64,000 bases of DNA, from assembly GCA_001464935.1 (NCBI GenBank), contig LNEL01000037.1:39274-103273 (forward strand). Direction: 5' to 3'. This document shows, piece by piece, positions 8,408-17,457 of this stretch. Origin of the DNA: Gammaproteobacteria bacterium Ga0077536 (lineage in GTDB: Bacteria > Pseudomonadota > Gammaproteobacteria > Ga0077536). Position 1 is the first letter of the stretch; each line of letters opens with the position of its first letter. Both the position numbers and the translations under genes were made by a program. The notes under the pieces were generated by a model. It saw only the letters and a list, made by a program, of their open reading frames with translations, was not told the DNA's origin and ran no database searches.

Positions 8408-9190
8408 TTGAACGCCGGAAAAATCACGCACTACGGCGACGAACTGCACGCGGCCCTCGCCGCGCGCCGGACCGTTGAACCGCTGACGGATCGCGAGCCG
8501 GACATCACGATCGACGACGCCTATCGCATCCAGCTGCGGATGATCCAGCATCGGCTGGACGCCGGAGAGACCGTCATCGGCAAGAAGATCGGGGTGACCA
8601 GCAAGATCGTGATGGACATGCTGAACGTGGACCAGCCGGACTTCGGCCATCTGCTGTCGGGCATGGTGATGCCGGAGGGCGAGGCGATCGCGATGTCGAC
8701 GCTGATCGCGCCGAAGGCCGAAGCCGAAGTCGCCTTCATGCTGAAGCGCGATCTGAACGGCCCCGGCGTGACGGCGGCCGATGTGCTGCGCGCGACGGAG
8801 TTCGTGCTGCCGTGCTTCGAAATCGTCGACTCCCGCATTCACGACTGGCGGATCAGGATCCAGGACACGATCGCCGACAACGCGTCGTGCGGCGTGCTGG
8901 TACTTGGCGGTGTCTGTCGCAGCCCGCGTGATCTCGATCTAGCGCTGGCCGGGATGGTGCTCGAGAAGAACGGCGAAGTGATCAGCACCTCGGCCGGCGC
9001 CTCGGTGCAGGGTTCGCCGGTCAACGCCGTGGTGTGGCTTGCGAATACGTTGGGCCGCCTCGGCATTCCGTTGAAGGCTGGCGAGGTGATCCTGTCGGGC
9101 TCGCAGTCGCCGCTCGTGCCGGTCGTCGCCGGCGACTACCTGCGGTGCAGCGTGGGCGGCCTCGGCAGCACCAGCGTGCGCTTCTCCTGA
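8408..9190 (+). CDS. dmpE: 2-Oxopent-4-enoate hydratase
   Basis: 260 residues beginning at a TTG (8408), 10 bases after dmpC. It aligns along its length with DmpE/XylJ: VIGKKIGVTSK, MLNVDQPDFGHL, CFEIVDSRIHDW and VLEKNGEV are family signatures, with the metal-binding acidic residues (KAEAEVAF, EIVDSR) of the fumarylacetoacetase-like fold. It adds water to 2-hydroxypenta-2,4-dienoate to form 4-hydroxy-2-oxovalerate. DmpE and DmpH normally work as a complex, and here the two genes are adjacent because the intervening dmpF and dmpG are absent. Confidence 0.92.
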   Translation: MNAGKITHYGDELHAALAARRTVEPLTDREPDITIDDAYRIQLRMIQHRLDAGETVIGKKIGVTSKIVMDMLNVDQPDFGHLLSGMVMPEGEAIAMSTLIAPKAEAEVAFMLKRDLNGPGVTAADVLRATEFVLPCFEIVDSRIHDWRIRIQDTIADNASCGVLVLGGVCRSPRDLDLALAGMVLEKNGEVISTSAGASVQGSPVNAVVWLANTLGRLGIPLKAGEVILSGSQSPLVPVVAGDYLRCSVGGLGSTSVRFS

Positions 9191-9214
9191 TCCCGACAGT
9201 ATTCAAGGGTCACC

Positions 9215-10003
9215 ATGACACTCGACGACGACACGATTGCCGGCCTCGCCGCGCATCTCGAGGCCGCGGAACTGAACGTCCGCGACGTCACCAAGATCAC
9301 CGACGATCACCCGGGCATGGACTGGGAGGACGCCTATGCCATCCAGGACGCGCTGCGTCGTCGCCGGGAGGCGCGCGGCCATCCGGTCGTGGGCTACAAG
9401 GCCGGGCTGACGTCGTTTGCGAAAATGAAGCAGATGGGCGTCGCGACCCCGGTCTTCGGCTTCGTCGCCGCCGACATGAGCTGTCAGGACGGTGGCGAGA
9501 TTCGGGTCGCTGGACTTATCCACCCGAAGGTCGAAGCCGAAATCTGCGTGGTGACGAAGACCACGCTCAGCGGGCCGACCTGCCACCTCGGGCAAGTGCT
9601 CGCAGCAGTCGACTTCGTGCTGCCGGCGCTCGAAGTGATCGACAGCCGCTATCGTGATTTCAAGTTCGATTTGAAGAGCGTGGTCGCGGACAACACCTCG
9701 GCGTCGCGCTTCGTCGCCGGCACCTGTTCACGCGATCTCCAGGCGCTCGATCTGCGCACGCTCGGCGTGGTGCTCGAAAAGAATGGCAGGATACTCGCGA
9801 TGGCGGCGGGCGCCGCCGTGCTGGGGCACCCGCTGAACGCCGTCAGCATGCTGGTCGCGCATCTGCACGCGCGCGGGCGCGTGCTGCCGGCCGGGAGCTT
9901 CGTGATGACGGGCGGCGTGACCGAAGCGATCGCCGTCGAACCCGGCGATCACGTCGTGGCGCGCTATCAGGACCTGGGCTCGGTTTCCATCCGCTTCACC
10001 TGA
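9215..10003 (+). CDS. dmpH: 4-Oxalocrotonate decarboxylase
   Basis: 262 residues matching DmpH/XylI: AELNVRDVTKITDDHPGM, GYKAGLTSFAKMKQMGV, HPKVEAEICVV, ALEVIDSRYRDFKFDL and a C-terminal YQDLGSVSIRFT. It belongs to the same hydratase/decarboxylase fold as DmpE and removes CO2 from 2-oxohex-3-enedioate in a metal-dependent step. The product passes to DmpE. It is the last gene of the operon in this window. No 4-oxalocrotonate tautomerase (about 63 residues) follows it, and the next 450 bases are repeats. Confidence 0.93.
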   Translation: MTLDDDTIAGLAAHLEAAELNVRDVTKITDDHPGMDWEDAYAIQDALRRRREARGHPVVGYKAGLTSFAKMKQMGVATPVFGFVAADMSCQDGGEIRVAGLIHPKVEAEICVVTKTTLSGPTCHLGQVLAAVDFVLPALEVIDSRYRDFKFDLKSVVADNTSASRFVAGTCSRDLQALDLRTLGVVLEKNGRILAMAAGAAVLGHPLNAVSMLVAHLHARGRVLPAGSFVMTGGVTEAIAVEPGDHVVARYQDLGSVSIRFT

Positions 10004-10451
10004 GCGCGAAGCGCGGCCATGCACCCGGGTGCAAGCCCCGGTCCATGGCGTAGGGTGGGCAGACGCAGGAAGCCCAACATCGGTCTCTGCATGACTACCC
10101 GATCACGCCGGCTGGTGACGCTGCGAGGGTGAATGCGTTGGGCTTCCTGCGTCAGCCCATCGGCCATGAGGGACCCGCCTCACTCGGCCTCATGAAAGCT
10201 CGGGGTAGCCCGGGTGCAACGCAGTGGAACCCGGGATTTTCGGCGTCTGACAGGCTGCTCCCGGGTTCCGCGCTGCGCGCTCCACCCGGGCCACTCGAGG
10301 GCGCCGGATAGGTACTTTCACAGCAACCTGCGACCGGAACAGGATCGTGATTGGCCATCCAGAGGCTGTCCCGCCATGGAACAACCTCAGGCGCGCCACC
10401 CGGCTGCCGCCAGGGTCGGTTGACGAAGCCCGTTTACCGCACGGCCGCCCG
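10004..10451. repeat. Gene-free stretch with inverted palindromic repeats
   Basis: No gene is visible in these 448 bases. Around 10057-10080 and 10137-10160 lie two oppositely oriented copies of a GTTGGGCT-type palindrome also found at 17547, 54796, 56236 and 56354. From about 10138 to 10333 the sequence is largely the same as 17548-17742, including the GTAGCCCGGGTGCAACGC motif and its partner GCTGCGCGCTCC...CCCGGG. This is a dispersed, non-coding, REP-like element. It may act as the end of the phenol operon transcript, but no T-rich terminator is seen. Confidence 0.7.
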
Positions 10452-13262
10452 CTAGGCCGGCACCAGGCCCAGGATCGCTTCGGCTGCTGCCGGTTTCACG
10501 AGGTGGTGATCGAAACCGGCCTGCAGCGATTTCTCGCGATCTTCGGGCTGCCCGTATCCCGTCAACGCAATCAGCACGCTCTTCGCGGTGCGCGGATCCG
10601 CGCGCAGCTGGCGCGCGATTTCGAATCCGTCCATGTCGGGCAGACCGATGTCGAGCAGAATCACCGCCGGCCGTTCACGCGCCGCGAGGTCCAGTGCGCT
10701 CGCGCCTTCGTAGGCCGAGATCACATCGTGACCATGCATCTGCAGCAGCAGCGCCAGGCTGTCGGTCGCATCGCGGTTGTCGTCGACGAGCAGGATGCGC
10801 TTGCCGACGGGCACAGCGGTGGCCCGCGGCGCCGGCGTCTCGAGCGTCACCACCGGTGTCTCGATGCACGGCAGCCGCACGACGAACTCGCTGCCACGCC
10901 CGCGGCCGGCGCTGTGCGCGCTGACGCGACCGCCGTGCTTTTCGATCAGCCGCTTGACCAGCGAAAGGCCTATCCCGAGACCGCCCTCGGCGCGATCGAG
11001 GCTGTTGTCCGCCTGGTAGAAGAGCTCGAAAATGTTGCTCAGCGAGTGGGCGTCGATGCCGCGACCGTTGTCGCGCACGCGCACCACCGCGAACTCACCG
11101 TCGCTCCAGCGGCTGCGCTCGAGCGTGATCTCGATATGGCCGGCGTTGTCGGTGTACTTGGCGGCGTTGTTCAGCAGATTGCTGACGACCTGCGCCAGGC
11201 GCGTGAAGTCGCCATCGACCGTGACGGGCACCGCCGGCAGCTGGATCGTCAGTTGATGTTCGCGGGCCGTGAGCAGTGGCCGGCTCGTCTCGACCGCGTG
11301 GCGCACGACCTCCGCGAGATTCACCGGCTCCTTCTGCAGCACGATGCGGCCGCGCGACACGCGCGAGACATCGAGCAGATCATCGACGAGGTGCACGAGC
11401 TGGTTGACCTGGCGCTCGATCATCGCGCGTGCGCCCTCGATCGTGGGGTCGCGTGGCGCGGCCGAGCGCATCAGTTCGACGGCATTGACGATCGGCGACA
11501 GCGGATTGCGCAGTTCGTGCGCGAGCATCGCGAGAAACTCGTCCTTGCGGCGCGCGGAATCCTGCAGCAGCGTCTCGGCCTGCTTGCGCTCCGTGATGTC
11601 GACGCACACGCCGACGAAGCGCTCCGCCCGGCCGTGCGAGTCGAAAAAGAAGCGGCCGGCCGTGTCGACCCACAGCAGGCGGCTGTCGTCGCGCCGCTGC
11701 AGACGATGTTCGCAGCGGAACACATCCTGCTCGCGCTCGGCGCGCGACCACTCGGCGAGCAGGCGCGACAGATCGTCCGGCGGCACCGCCTGCTGCCACA
11801 TTTCGAACGGTGACTCGCATTCGTCGCCGGCGCCAAGCCCGAGCAGCAGATGGTGGCTCTTCGACCAGTGCGTGACGCCGCTGACGAGATCCGTGTCCCA
11901 GGTCGCGACGGCTGCGATCTCCATCGCGAGCTGCAGCCGTTCTTCGGACAGCCGCAGCGCGAGTTCCGCCTCCTTGCGCGAGGTGATGTCCGCGTGCGTG
12001 CCCAGCGCCCGCAACGGCGTGCCGTCCGGCGCGCGTTCGACGACACGTCCGCGATCGATCACCCAGCGCCAGGAGCCATTGCGGTGGCGCAGGCGATGTT
12101 CTGACTCGTAATAGGCCGTGGTGCCATCGAGATGCGCGGCGAGGATGGCCTTCACGCGCGCCATGTCCTGGGGATGGACGAGCCGCTCCCACGTGCTGAG
12201 ACTCTGTTCCAGTTCGTGCAGCTCGTAGCCGAGTATCGCGGCCCACTTGCCGTCGTAGGTCACGTCATTGGTGACGCAGTTCCAGTCCCAGAAGCCGAGC
12301 TTGCCGGCATCCAGCGCCATCATGAACTTGTTCTGGCTCGTGCGGACCTGCGCCTCGGCCTGTTTGCGGTCCTCGATTTCCAGGGCCACGCCGACCCAGT
12401 GCGTGTCGGTGATGTCGGCCTGCTTCACCGGCTGGACCCGGACGTGCAGCATCCGGTAGATCCCGTCCGCGCCGCGCACCGGGAGCTCGAGGTCGCCGGC
12501 CTCGCCCGACTCGAACAGCGTGCGCCAGCGCGCGAATGCTTCGCTGCGGGTCTCGGGCGGCAGCACGTTGACCCAGCCCATGCCCCGCAGCTCAGACAGT
12601 GGCAGGCCGGTGAACCGCTCGGTGAACGGGTTCACGTAGAGCAATGAACCGTCCGCATGCGCCTGGAACACGACGAGGGGCGCATCCTCCGCCAGCGCGC
12701 GATAGCGCACTTCATTGTCCTGCAGTGCGAGGCGCGACAGCTCGGCGCGGTTGACGATCTCGATGAGCTTGCCGATGACGTCCGCGATTTCCTGCAGCGT
12801 CGAAATCTCGTCCGCGGACCAGTTCCGCGCCTTGTCGTCCATTACGCACACCGCGCCTATCGAGCGGCCACGCACGTGCAGCGGCACCCCGAGATAGGCG
12901 GCGAGGTCGGGCGTGGCTTCGAGCGCATGGTGTTCGAAGCGCGGGTCCAGTCTCAGATCGGACACCACCAGCGGCCGGTCCGTGATCGCGACGTACGCGC
13001 AACTGATGCCGGGCCCGACGCGCTCGAGCTTCGGTGTTTCCGTGCCCACCGTGTTCTCGACCGCGCTCTTGACGAAGACATACTGGTCGTCGGTGATCGA
13101 GATGTAGCACGCCGCCGCCTTCAGCACGTGGCGCGCGAGGTTGCCGTAACGGTCGAGTTCCGCGTCCGGCTCCGGCCCGTGCAGGCCCGAGGCGCGCACG
13201 ACTGCCAGCCGCGAGGCATCCCTCAGCGGTTCGGAAAATCCGTCGTGATCGACGTCAGACAT
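10452..13262 (-). CDS. Soluble hybrid histidine kinase (GAF-PAS-PAS-PAS-HisKA-HATPase-REC)
   Basis: 936 residues from the ATG at 13262. Domain order, with rough positions, is GAF (20-185, ending in a KLIEIVNRAELSR helix), three PAS/PAC units (190-310, 315-440, 445-565; each ends in an EDRKQAE/ITSRKEAE-type linker), HisKA with phospho-acceptor His582 (MLAHELRNP), HATPase (NNAAKY, NGRGID, GGLGIGLSL) and a C-terminal receiver (LLVDDN, LLDIGLPDMDG, LTGYGQ). No membrane segment is seen, so it should sense cytoplasmic or small-molecule/redox signals. The start overlaps the end of a small upstream ORF by 8 bases, implying coupling. No DNA-binding partner is adjacent. Confidence 0.92.
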   Translation of the reverse strand: MSDVDHDGFSEPLRDASRLAVVRASGLHGPEPDAELDRYGNLARHVLKAAACYISITDDQYVFVKSAVENTVGTETPKLERVGPGISCAYVAITDRPLVVSDLRLDPRFEHHALEATPDLAAYLGVPLHVRGRSIGAVCVMDDKARNWSADEISTLQEIADVIGKLIEIVNRAELSRLALQDNEVRYRALAEDAPLVVFQAHADGSLLYVNPFTERFTGLPLSELRGMGWVNVLPPETRSEAFARWRTLFESGEAGDLELPVRGADGIYRMLHVRVQPVKQADITDTHWVGVALEIEDRKQAEAQVRTSQNKFMMALDAGKLGFWDWNCVTNDVTYDGKWAAILGYELHELEQSLSTWERLVHPQDMARVKAILAAHLDGTTAYYESEHRLRHRNGSWRWVIDRGRVVERAPDGTPLRALGTHADITSRKEAELALRLSEERLQLAMEIAAVATWDTDLVSGVTHWSKSHHLLLGLGAGDECESPFEMWQQAVPPDDLSRLLAEWSRAEREQDVFRCEHRLQRRDDSRLLWVDTAGRFFFDSHGRAERFVGVCVDITERKQAETLLQDSARRKDEFLAMLAHELRNPLSPIVNAVELMRSAAPRDPTIEGARAMIERQVNQLVHLVDDLLDVSRVSRGRIVLQKEPVNLAEVVRHAVETSRPLLTAREHQLTIQLPAVPVTVDGDFTRLAQVVSNLLNNAAKYTDNAGHIEITLERSRWSDGEFAVVRVRDNGRGIDAHSLSNIFELFYQADNSLDRAEGGLGIGLSLVKRLIEKHGGRVSAHSAGRGRGSEFVVRLPCIETPVVTLETPAPRATAVPVGKRILLVDDNRDATDSLALLLQMHGHDVISAYEGASALDLAARERPAVILLDIGLPDMDGFEIARQLRADPRTAKSVLIALTGYGQPEDREKSLQAGFDHHLVKPAAAEAILGLVPA

Positions 13263-13461
13263 CGGCGGCCACGCGTCGCAGTGAGCGGGCGGCCGCAGGT
13301 GAGGGCAGTTCATGCACGCAGGTGGGCACACGTTCCACCGCCAGCGGACGCGCGGAGAAGGCCATCTGGGGCATGATCATTGCGGCCTCCGGCAACTCGG
13401 TGAACAGCCGTTGAATGGTGTCGGCGGACAGGGTTCTTGTCTGTAAGACAACGCCTGACAC
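13255..13461 (-). CDS. Small protein of unknown function coupled to the kinase
   Basis: A 68-residue frame from a GTG at 13461 whose stop overlaps the kinase ATG by 8 bases, the arrangement of a translationally coupled pair. It lies 46 bases after the thioesterase gene on the same strand, so the three could be one operon. The sequence (LSADTIQRLFTELPEAAMIM, then ERVPTCVHELPSPAAARSLR) has no domain I recognise, no signal peptide and no membrane segment. A GGGAAG run lies upstream of the GTG. It could be a small kinase partner, or a chance frame. Confidence 0.4.
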   Translation of the reverse strand: MSGVVLQTRTLSADTIQRLFTELPEAAMIMPQMAFSARPLAVERVPTCVHELPSPAAARSLRRVAADV

Positions 13462-13507
13462 TTCGACTTCCCGCGCCCCGGACGGCGCCTGGTGAGATCC
13501 TGGATCT

Positions 13508-13927
13508 TCAGACCGGCACTGCCAACGTCGCCGCGTCGCCTAGCCTCCCCCTGATCTCGGCCGGGATCGGGCATTTCTTCAGGGTCACCGGCTCCACGCT
13601 CACGCAGATGGCCCGCGCGGTGAACACCGGCTTGCCGTCGACCGTCCCGACATACCCGATATCGAACGACGTCGATCCATAACGCACGATGCCGACTTCG
13701 ATCACAAGCAGGTCCCCACTGTGCGCCGGCGCCTGCCATTCGAGCACCGAGCGCACCACCATCCAGTCCCAGCCCAGCGACTTGAAGTTGCCACCCGGCG
13801 ACAGGCTGCTGATCCACTGCTCGCTCGCGTCGTCCATGTACACCATGTAGTTGGCGTTGAAGACCACGCCCTGTTGATCGCACTCGCCGTAGCGGACGCG
13901 GGTCTGGTAACGGAAGGGCATCGGCAA
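13508..13927 (-). CDS. Acyl-CoA thioesterase, 4-hydroxybenzoyl-CoA thioesterase/YbgC type
   Basis: 139 residues with the hotdog-fold signature YGECDQQGVVFNANY, in which Asp17 is the expected catalytic residue, followed by the long central helix (MVYMDDASEQWI) and strands. Length and motif match the 4HBT/YbgC family, which hydrolyses aryl- or acyl-CoA thioesters in the cytoplasm. The substrate cannot be read from the sequence; the catabolic setting makes an aromatic or short acyl-CoA plausible. It is the first gene of a possible minus-strand unit with the small ORF and the hybrid kinase. Confidence 0.88.
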   Translation of the reverse strand: MPMPFRYQTRVRYGECDQQGVVFNANYMVYMDDASEQWISSLSPGGNFKSLGWDWMVVRSVLEWQAPAHSGDLLVIEVGIVRYGSTSFDIGYVGTVDGKPVFTARAICVSVEPVTLKKCPIPAEIRGRLGDAATLAVPV

Positions 13928-14037
13928 GACCTCGGGCAGTGGAAAGGCAGCGTCGGATTATAGAGGGGCCGATGCTTCTGCCGCCCGGATTCGGTTGCGT
14001 GTCGGCAGGGCGGCAGGGCGGGCGTTGGACACCGGCC

Positions 14038-14955
14038 TCACAGTCGTGTCGCCAAGCCCTCCAGCGCCTCCCAATCCGGCACCGACTGGTAGTTGACCCC
14101 CGCCGCGAGCACCTTCGGCGTCGCTTCCGGTGGTAGCAGGCGGATGGTGTTCAGGATGACCTGCGTGGCGCCGGCGTCGAAGTGCTGTTGGACGCGGTCG
14201 CGGATCTGCGCTTCCGTGCCCCAGGCGACGAGGGCGTCGATCAGGCGGTTGCTGCCGCCGCCCTGCAGGTCCTGCTCGGTGTAGCCAAGGCGCAGCCAGT
14301 TCTTGTAGTGGTTCGGCGTCACGAAGTAGAACTCGAGCGCCTTGCGGGCCGCGGCGCGCGCGGCTTTGGCGTCCGTGGTCCAGCACACGTGCTGCGCGGT
14401 GCAGAGCCATTTGTCGGGGCCGATGATCTCGCGCGTGCGGCGGGTGTGCTCGGGCGGTGAGTTGAACGGGTGGGCACCACAGGTGCGCGTGCCGGACAGT
14501 TCGATCATCTTCCAGCCGAGGGCGCCGAGCACCACCGGCGGATCTTCGCCGAGCAGATGTTCGCGCGCGCGGTCCATGTCATCGAGGTAGTTGCGCATCG
14601 TCGTCAGCGGCTTGCCGTAGGCGTGGCCGTGCGCGCCGCTGACGATCGACTCGTGCGAGACGCCGAGGCCCATCACGAAGCGATCGCCGTGGAAGGACCG
14701 GAGGCTGCGGCCACTCTGCACGCAGGTCATCGGATCCCGCCCGTAGATGTTCGCAATGCCGCTCGCAATGGTGATGCGCTCGGTCTGGCTCAGCAGGTAA
14801 CCGCCGAGCGTGAAGCTCTCGTAGTAATACACCTCCGGATACCAGATCGACTGGTAGCCCAGCGCCTCGATGCGCCGGGCGGCAGTCGCCAGTTCGGCGC
14901 CAGAGAAATTGTCGGGATACAGGAATACGCCAACGCTTTTGTCGGTGATGGACAT
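14038..14955 (-). CDS. LLM-class (luciferase-like, F420/flavin-dependent) oxidoreductase
   Basis: 305 residues from the ATG at 14955 (MSITDKSVGVFLYPDNFSGA). It is a TIM-barrel luciferase-like monooxygenase family protein: YQSIWYPEVYYYESFTLGG, ERITIASGIANIYGRDPM and the segment FVMGLGVSH are typical of the TIGR03620-like F420-dependent branch. Such enzymes move hydride between a deazaflavin or flavin and small substrates. The true cofactor is unknown, since F420 genes are not seen here. The frame is open upstream to 15204, but that part is the shadow of the next gene. It lies 32 bases downstream of the serine hydrolase on the same strand, suggesting co-transcription. Confidence 0.85.
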   Translation of the reverse strand: MSITDKSVGVFLYPDNFSGAELATAARRIEALGYQSIWYPEVYYYESFTLGGYLLSQTERITIASGIANIYGRDPMTCVQSGRSLRSFHGDRFVMGLGVSHESIVSGAHGHAYGKPLTTMRNYLDDMDRAREHLLGEDPPVVLGALGWKMIELSGTRTCGAHPFNSPPEHTRRTREIIGPDKWLCTAQHVCWTTDAKAARAAARKALEFYFVTPNHYKNWLRLGYTEQDLQGGGSNRLIDALVAWGTEAQIRDRVQQHFDAGATQVILNTIRLLPPEATPKVLAAGVNYQSVPDWEALEGLATRL

Positions 14956-14987
14956 GACTCGCTTCCCTCTGGCGCTGGTGGCGCTCG

Positions 14988-16154
14988 TTATCGGATGCTG
15001 GCGTACAGTCCCGCTTCGTAGCCGATCAGGGTCTTCAGCACCTGCGGGTCGTTCGCCGGCAAGAGCTGCATCATCAGCACGGCCGTCAGCTTTCGCGTGG
15101 GGTCGATCCAGTAGAACGTGTTGTGCACGCCGGCCCAGGCCAGGCTGTGCGCCGCGCGGCAGCCGGGAATGTCTTCGGTGTTGATCACGAAGGACAGCCC
15201 CCACTTCGCCACCTGGCCCGGGAACAGTTCGGCGGACAGTGCCATCGCCGGGTTGTCGCTGACGAAAGGTGGCACCTCGATGTCGCCGATCGCGTTCTGG
15301 CCCATCAGCTTGACGGTGGCTTCGCTCAGCACGCGCGCGCCGTCGAGGCTGCCACCGTTCAGGATCATGCGTGTGAAGCGCAGGTAGTCCGGCCCGGTCG
15401 AGTAAAGACCACCGCCGCCCATGTGGAAGTCGGCGTCACTCGGGAACTCGAAGTCGAGGCGGTTGACGGCGCCGTCCGGCGTGCGCGCGGCGGCGGCGAC
15501 GAGGCGTGCCTGCATGTCCGGTCGCAGCACGAAGCTCGTGTCCTTCATCTGCAGCGGGCCCAGCAGGTGGCGTTGCAGATAGTCCTCGAGCTTCAGGCCG
15601 CTGACGATTTCGACGATACGCCCGACCCAGTCGATGCCGATGCCGTATTCCCAGCGCTCGCCCGGATCGAACACCAGCGGGGCCTGCAGCGAACCGTACT
15701 GACAGGTCGCGATCGACGGCAGGCCGGCCTGCGCCATGTAGCGGCCGACGTTCGCGTTGAACAGGTCATACGAGTAACCGCTCGTGTGCGTCAGCAGATG
15801 TCGCAGCGTGACGTCACGCTTCGGCGCGCGCAGCTGGGGTGTGCCGTCCGCGTTGAAGCCGAGCAGGACTTGCGCCTCGCCGATCTGCGGCGCGATCTCC
15901 TTCATCGCCTGGTCCAGCGCGAGCTTGCCCTGCTCGACGAGCTGCATCACGGCGGCCGCGGTGATGGCCTTGGTCATCGACGCGATGCGGAACACCGTGT
16001 CGAGTTGCATGGGCGGCGTGTCGCCGGGGCCGGCCTTGCCGAAGGCGCCGGTGTAGATGACGCCGTTGGCGTCGGCCGCGAGGGCGACGATGCCGGGCAC
16101 GGCGCCTTCGGCGATGGCAGTGGACAGATGCTGGTCTATCGCGGAATTCGACAC
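14988..16154 (-). CDS. Serine hydrolase of the beta-lactamase/EstB family (copy 1)
   Basis: 388 residues from a GTG at 16154. The catalytic S-x-x-K appears as SMTK, with a following HTSGYSYD segment (Tyr motif) and FHMGGGGLYST near the C-terminal region. This is the class C beta-lactamase/carboxylesterase (EstB, LovD) fold. No signal peptide precedes it, so it should be cytoplasmic and act as an esterase or transesterase rather than a beta-lactamase. A clear paralogue lies at 53054-54247; both share the GFDPxGxPQLRAP-like, DPGERW and IDWxG segments. It is followed on the same strand by the LLM oxidoreductase. Confidence 0.88.
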   Translation of the reverse strand: MSNSAIDQHLSTAIAEGAVPGIVALAADANGVIYTGAFGKAGPGDTPPMQLDTVFRIASMTKAITAAAVMQLVEQGKLALDQAMKEIAPQIGEAQVLLGFNADGTPQLRAPKRDVTLRHLLTHTSGYSYDLFNANVGRYMAQAGLPSIATCQYGSLQAPLVFDPGERWEYGIGIDWVGRIVEIVSGLKLEDYLQRHLLGPLQMKDTSFVLRPDMQARLVAAAARTPDGAVNRLDFEFPSDADFHMGGGGLYSTGPDYLRFTRMILNGGSLDGARVLSEATVKLMGQNAIGDIEVPPFVSDNPAMALSAELFPGQVAKWGLSFVINTEDIPGCRAAHSLAWAGVHNTFYWIDPTRKLTAVLMMQLLPANDPQVLKTLIGYEAGLYASIR

Positions 16155-16365
16155 GGGGCCCCCGGCTGACAGTGGTGATGGTGCGCCGATTATACGGGGC
16201 GCCTGCGACATTGCGCCGGCGCTGGTCGGACCTCGACGACCGCGTGTCGGGTCGTGGCCGATGATGCGCTGCAGTGTGCCTGTCAGACAGCCGCGCGCGT
16301 CACGGCCGGGTGGGCCAGGGGCGACGGGGGCACGCATATACTGCCTGCGAACACGGAGCATCGAC

Positions 16366-17457
16366 GTGCAATCCTGGCCCGAGATTCGCACCTGGCGTCG
16401 CGCGCAGCGCGAACTGCTGTTGGCCCGCAGAATGGCGATGACGGTCGCCGCACGAACGGCGATTGCGGCGCGCATCGAACGCGAGCTGCTCGACGTGGCG
16501 GCGTCGCTGCCGCTCGCCTGCGTCGGCTATTACTGGCCGTTCAAGGGCGAGACGGATCTGCATCCGCTGGTCGCGCAGTTGATCGAACGTGGCGCGACAG
16601 CAGCCCTCCCCGTCGTCGTCGAGAAGCAGGCGCCGATGATCTTCCGAGCGTGGGCGCCGGGACAGCCGCTCGCGCGCGGCATCTGGGACATTCCGATCCC
16701 GGCCGACGGGCCGCCGGTACAGCCGAGTCTGCTGCTCGTGCCGCTGCTGGGTTTTGATGGCGCGGGGTTCCGGCTCGGGTACGGCGGGGGCTACTACGAT
16801 CGCACGCTGGCGGCGCTGCACGAGAAGCCGTTGACGATAGGCGTCGGTGGCGCGGGCGGCAGGCTCGACACCATCCACCCGCAAGCGCACGACATCCCGA
16901 TGGATCGCATCGTCACCGAAGATGGCTGGCTGGAACCCGACGCACCGATGCCCGATCCGCCGCGCGAGTCGCGCGCGCCCGCATCCTCACCGTGCCAGAT
17001 CGCCGATGCGCCGGCCGACTACATGGGGTACATCGATGCGCCGACGCTGGCGAACACTCTCAACGAACTGCTGATGGCCGAGCGCGCGGGTGCCCGTGCG
17101 GTCGCGGCAATCGCCAAGCGCGAGGCCGCCTGGGGCGAGCAGGCCCTGCTGCAGTCCGTCGTGCACGATGAAGCCTCGTGCTGCGCGATGCTGACACGGC
17201 AGATCGCAAGGCTCGGCGCGACGCCGTCGGCGCAGACCGGCGAGTTCTATCACAGGCTCATCGCGGTCGACGATTACGCGCAGCAGCTGGCGTTGCTCAA
17301 TCGCGGGCAGGTCTGGGTGGTCAGAAAACTGCTTGACGTCCTGCCGCGCGTGCAGGACCCCGAACTCGCGCGCGACCTGCGCGCGATGCTCGACGTGCAT
17401 GAGCGCAACATCGCCGCCTGCGCGGCGGTGCTGACGGACGACGATCGGCGTCCGTAA
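16366..17457 (+). CDS. 5-Formyltetrahydrofolate cyclo-ligase fused to a helical C-terminal domain
   Basis: 363 residues from a GTG at 16366. Residues 1 to about 200 are a 5-FCL/MthfS-type ATP-dependent cyclo-ligase: the WRRAQRELLLARRMAM basic start, YWPFKGETDLHPL, and the ATP-binding LGYGGGYYDRTLA. It converts 5-formyl-THF to 5,10-methenyl-THF. Residues 210 to 360 form a separate, mostly helical domain (LNELLMAERAGARAV, VVHDEASCCAML, LDVHERNIAACA) with Glu and Glu-x-x-His-like spacing reminiscent of ferritin-like bundles. I believe it corresponds to the uncharacterised DUF6306 family. The cyclo-ligase assignment is firm, the role of the tail unknown. Confidence 0.88.
   Translation: MQSWPEIRTWRRAQRELLLARRMAMTVAARTAIAARIERELLDVAASLPLACVGYYWPFKGETDLHPLVAQLIERGATAALPVVVEKQAPMIFRAWAPGQPLARGIWDIPIPADGPPVQPSLLLVPLLGFDGAGFRLGYGGGYYDRTLAALHEKPLTIGVGGAGGRLDTIHPQAHDIPMDRIVTEDGWLEPDAPMPDPPRESRAPASSPCQIADAPADYMGYIDAPTLANTLNELLMAERAGARAVAAIAKREAAWGEQALLQSVVHDEASCCAMLTRQIARLGATPSAQTGEFYHRLIAVDDYAQQLALLNRGQVWVVRKLLDVLPRVQDPELARDLRAMLDVHERNIAACAAVLTDDDRRP

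Noticed and set aside
6001..10003. A tautomerase (dmpI) hidden as a short ORF near the end of the operon
   Set aside because: No Pro-1 tautomerase-like start (P-x-[IV]) was seen in the gaps or after dmpH.
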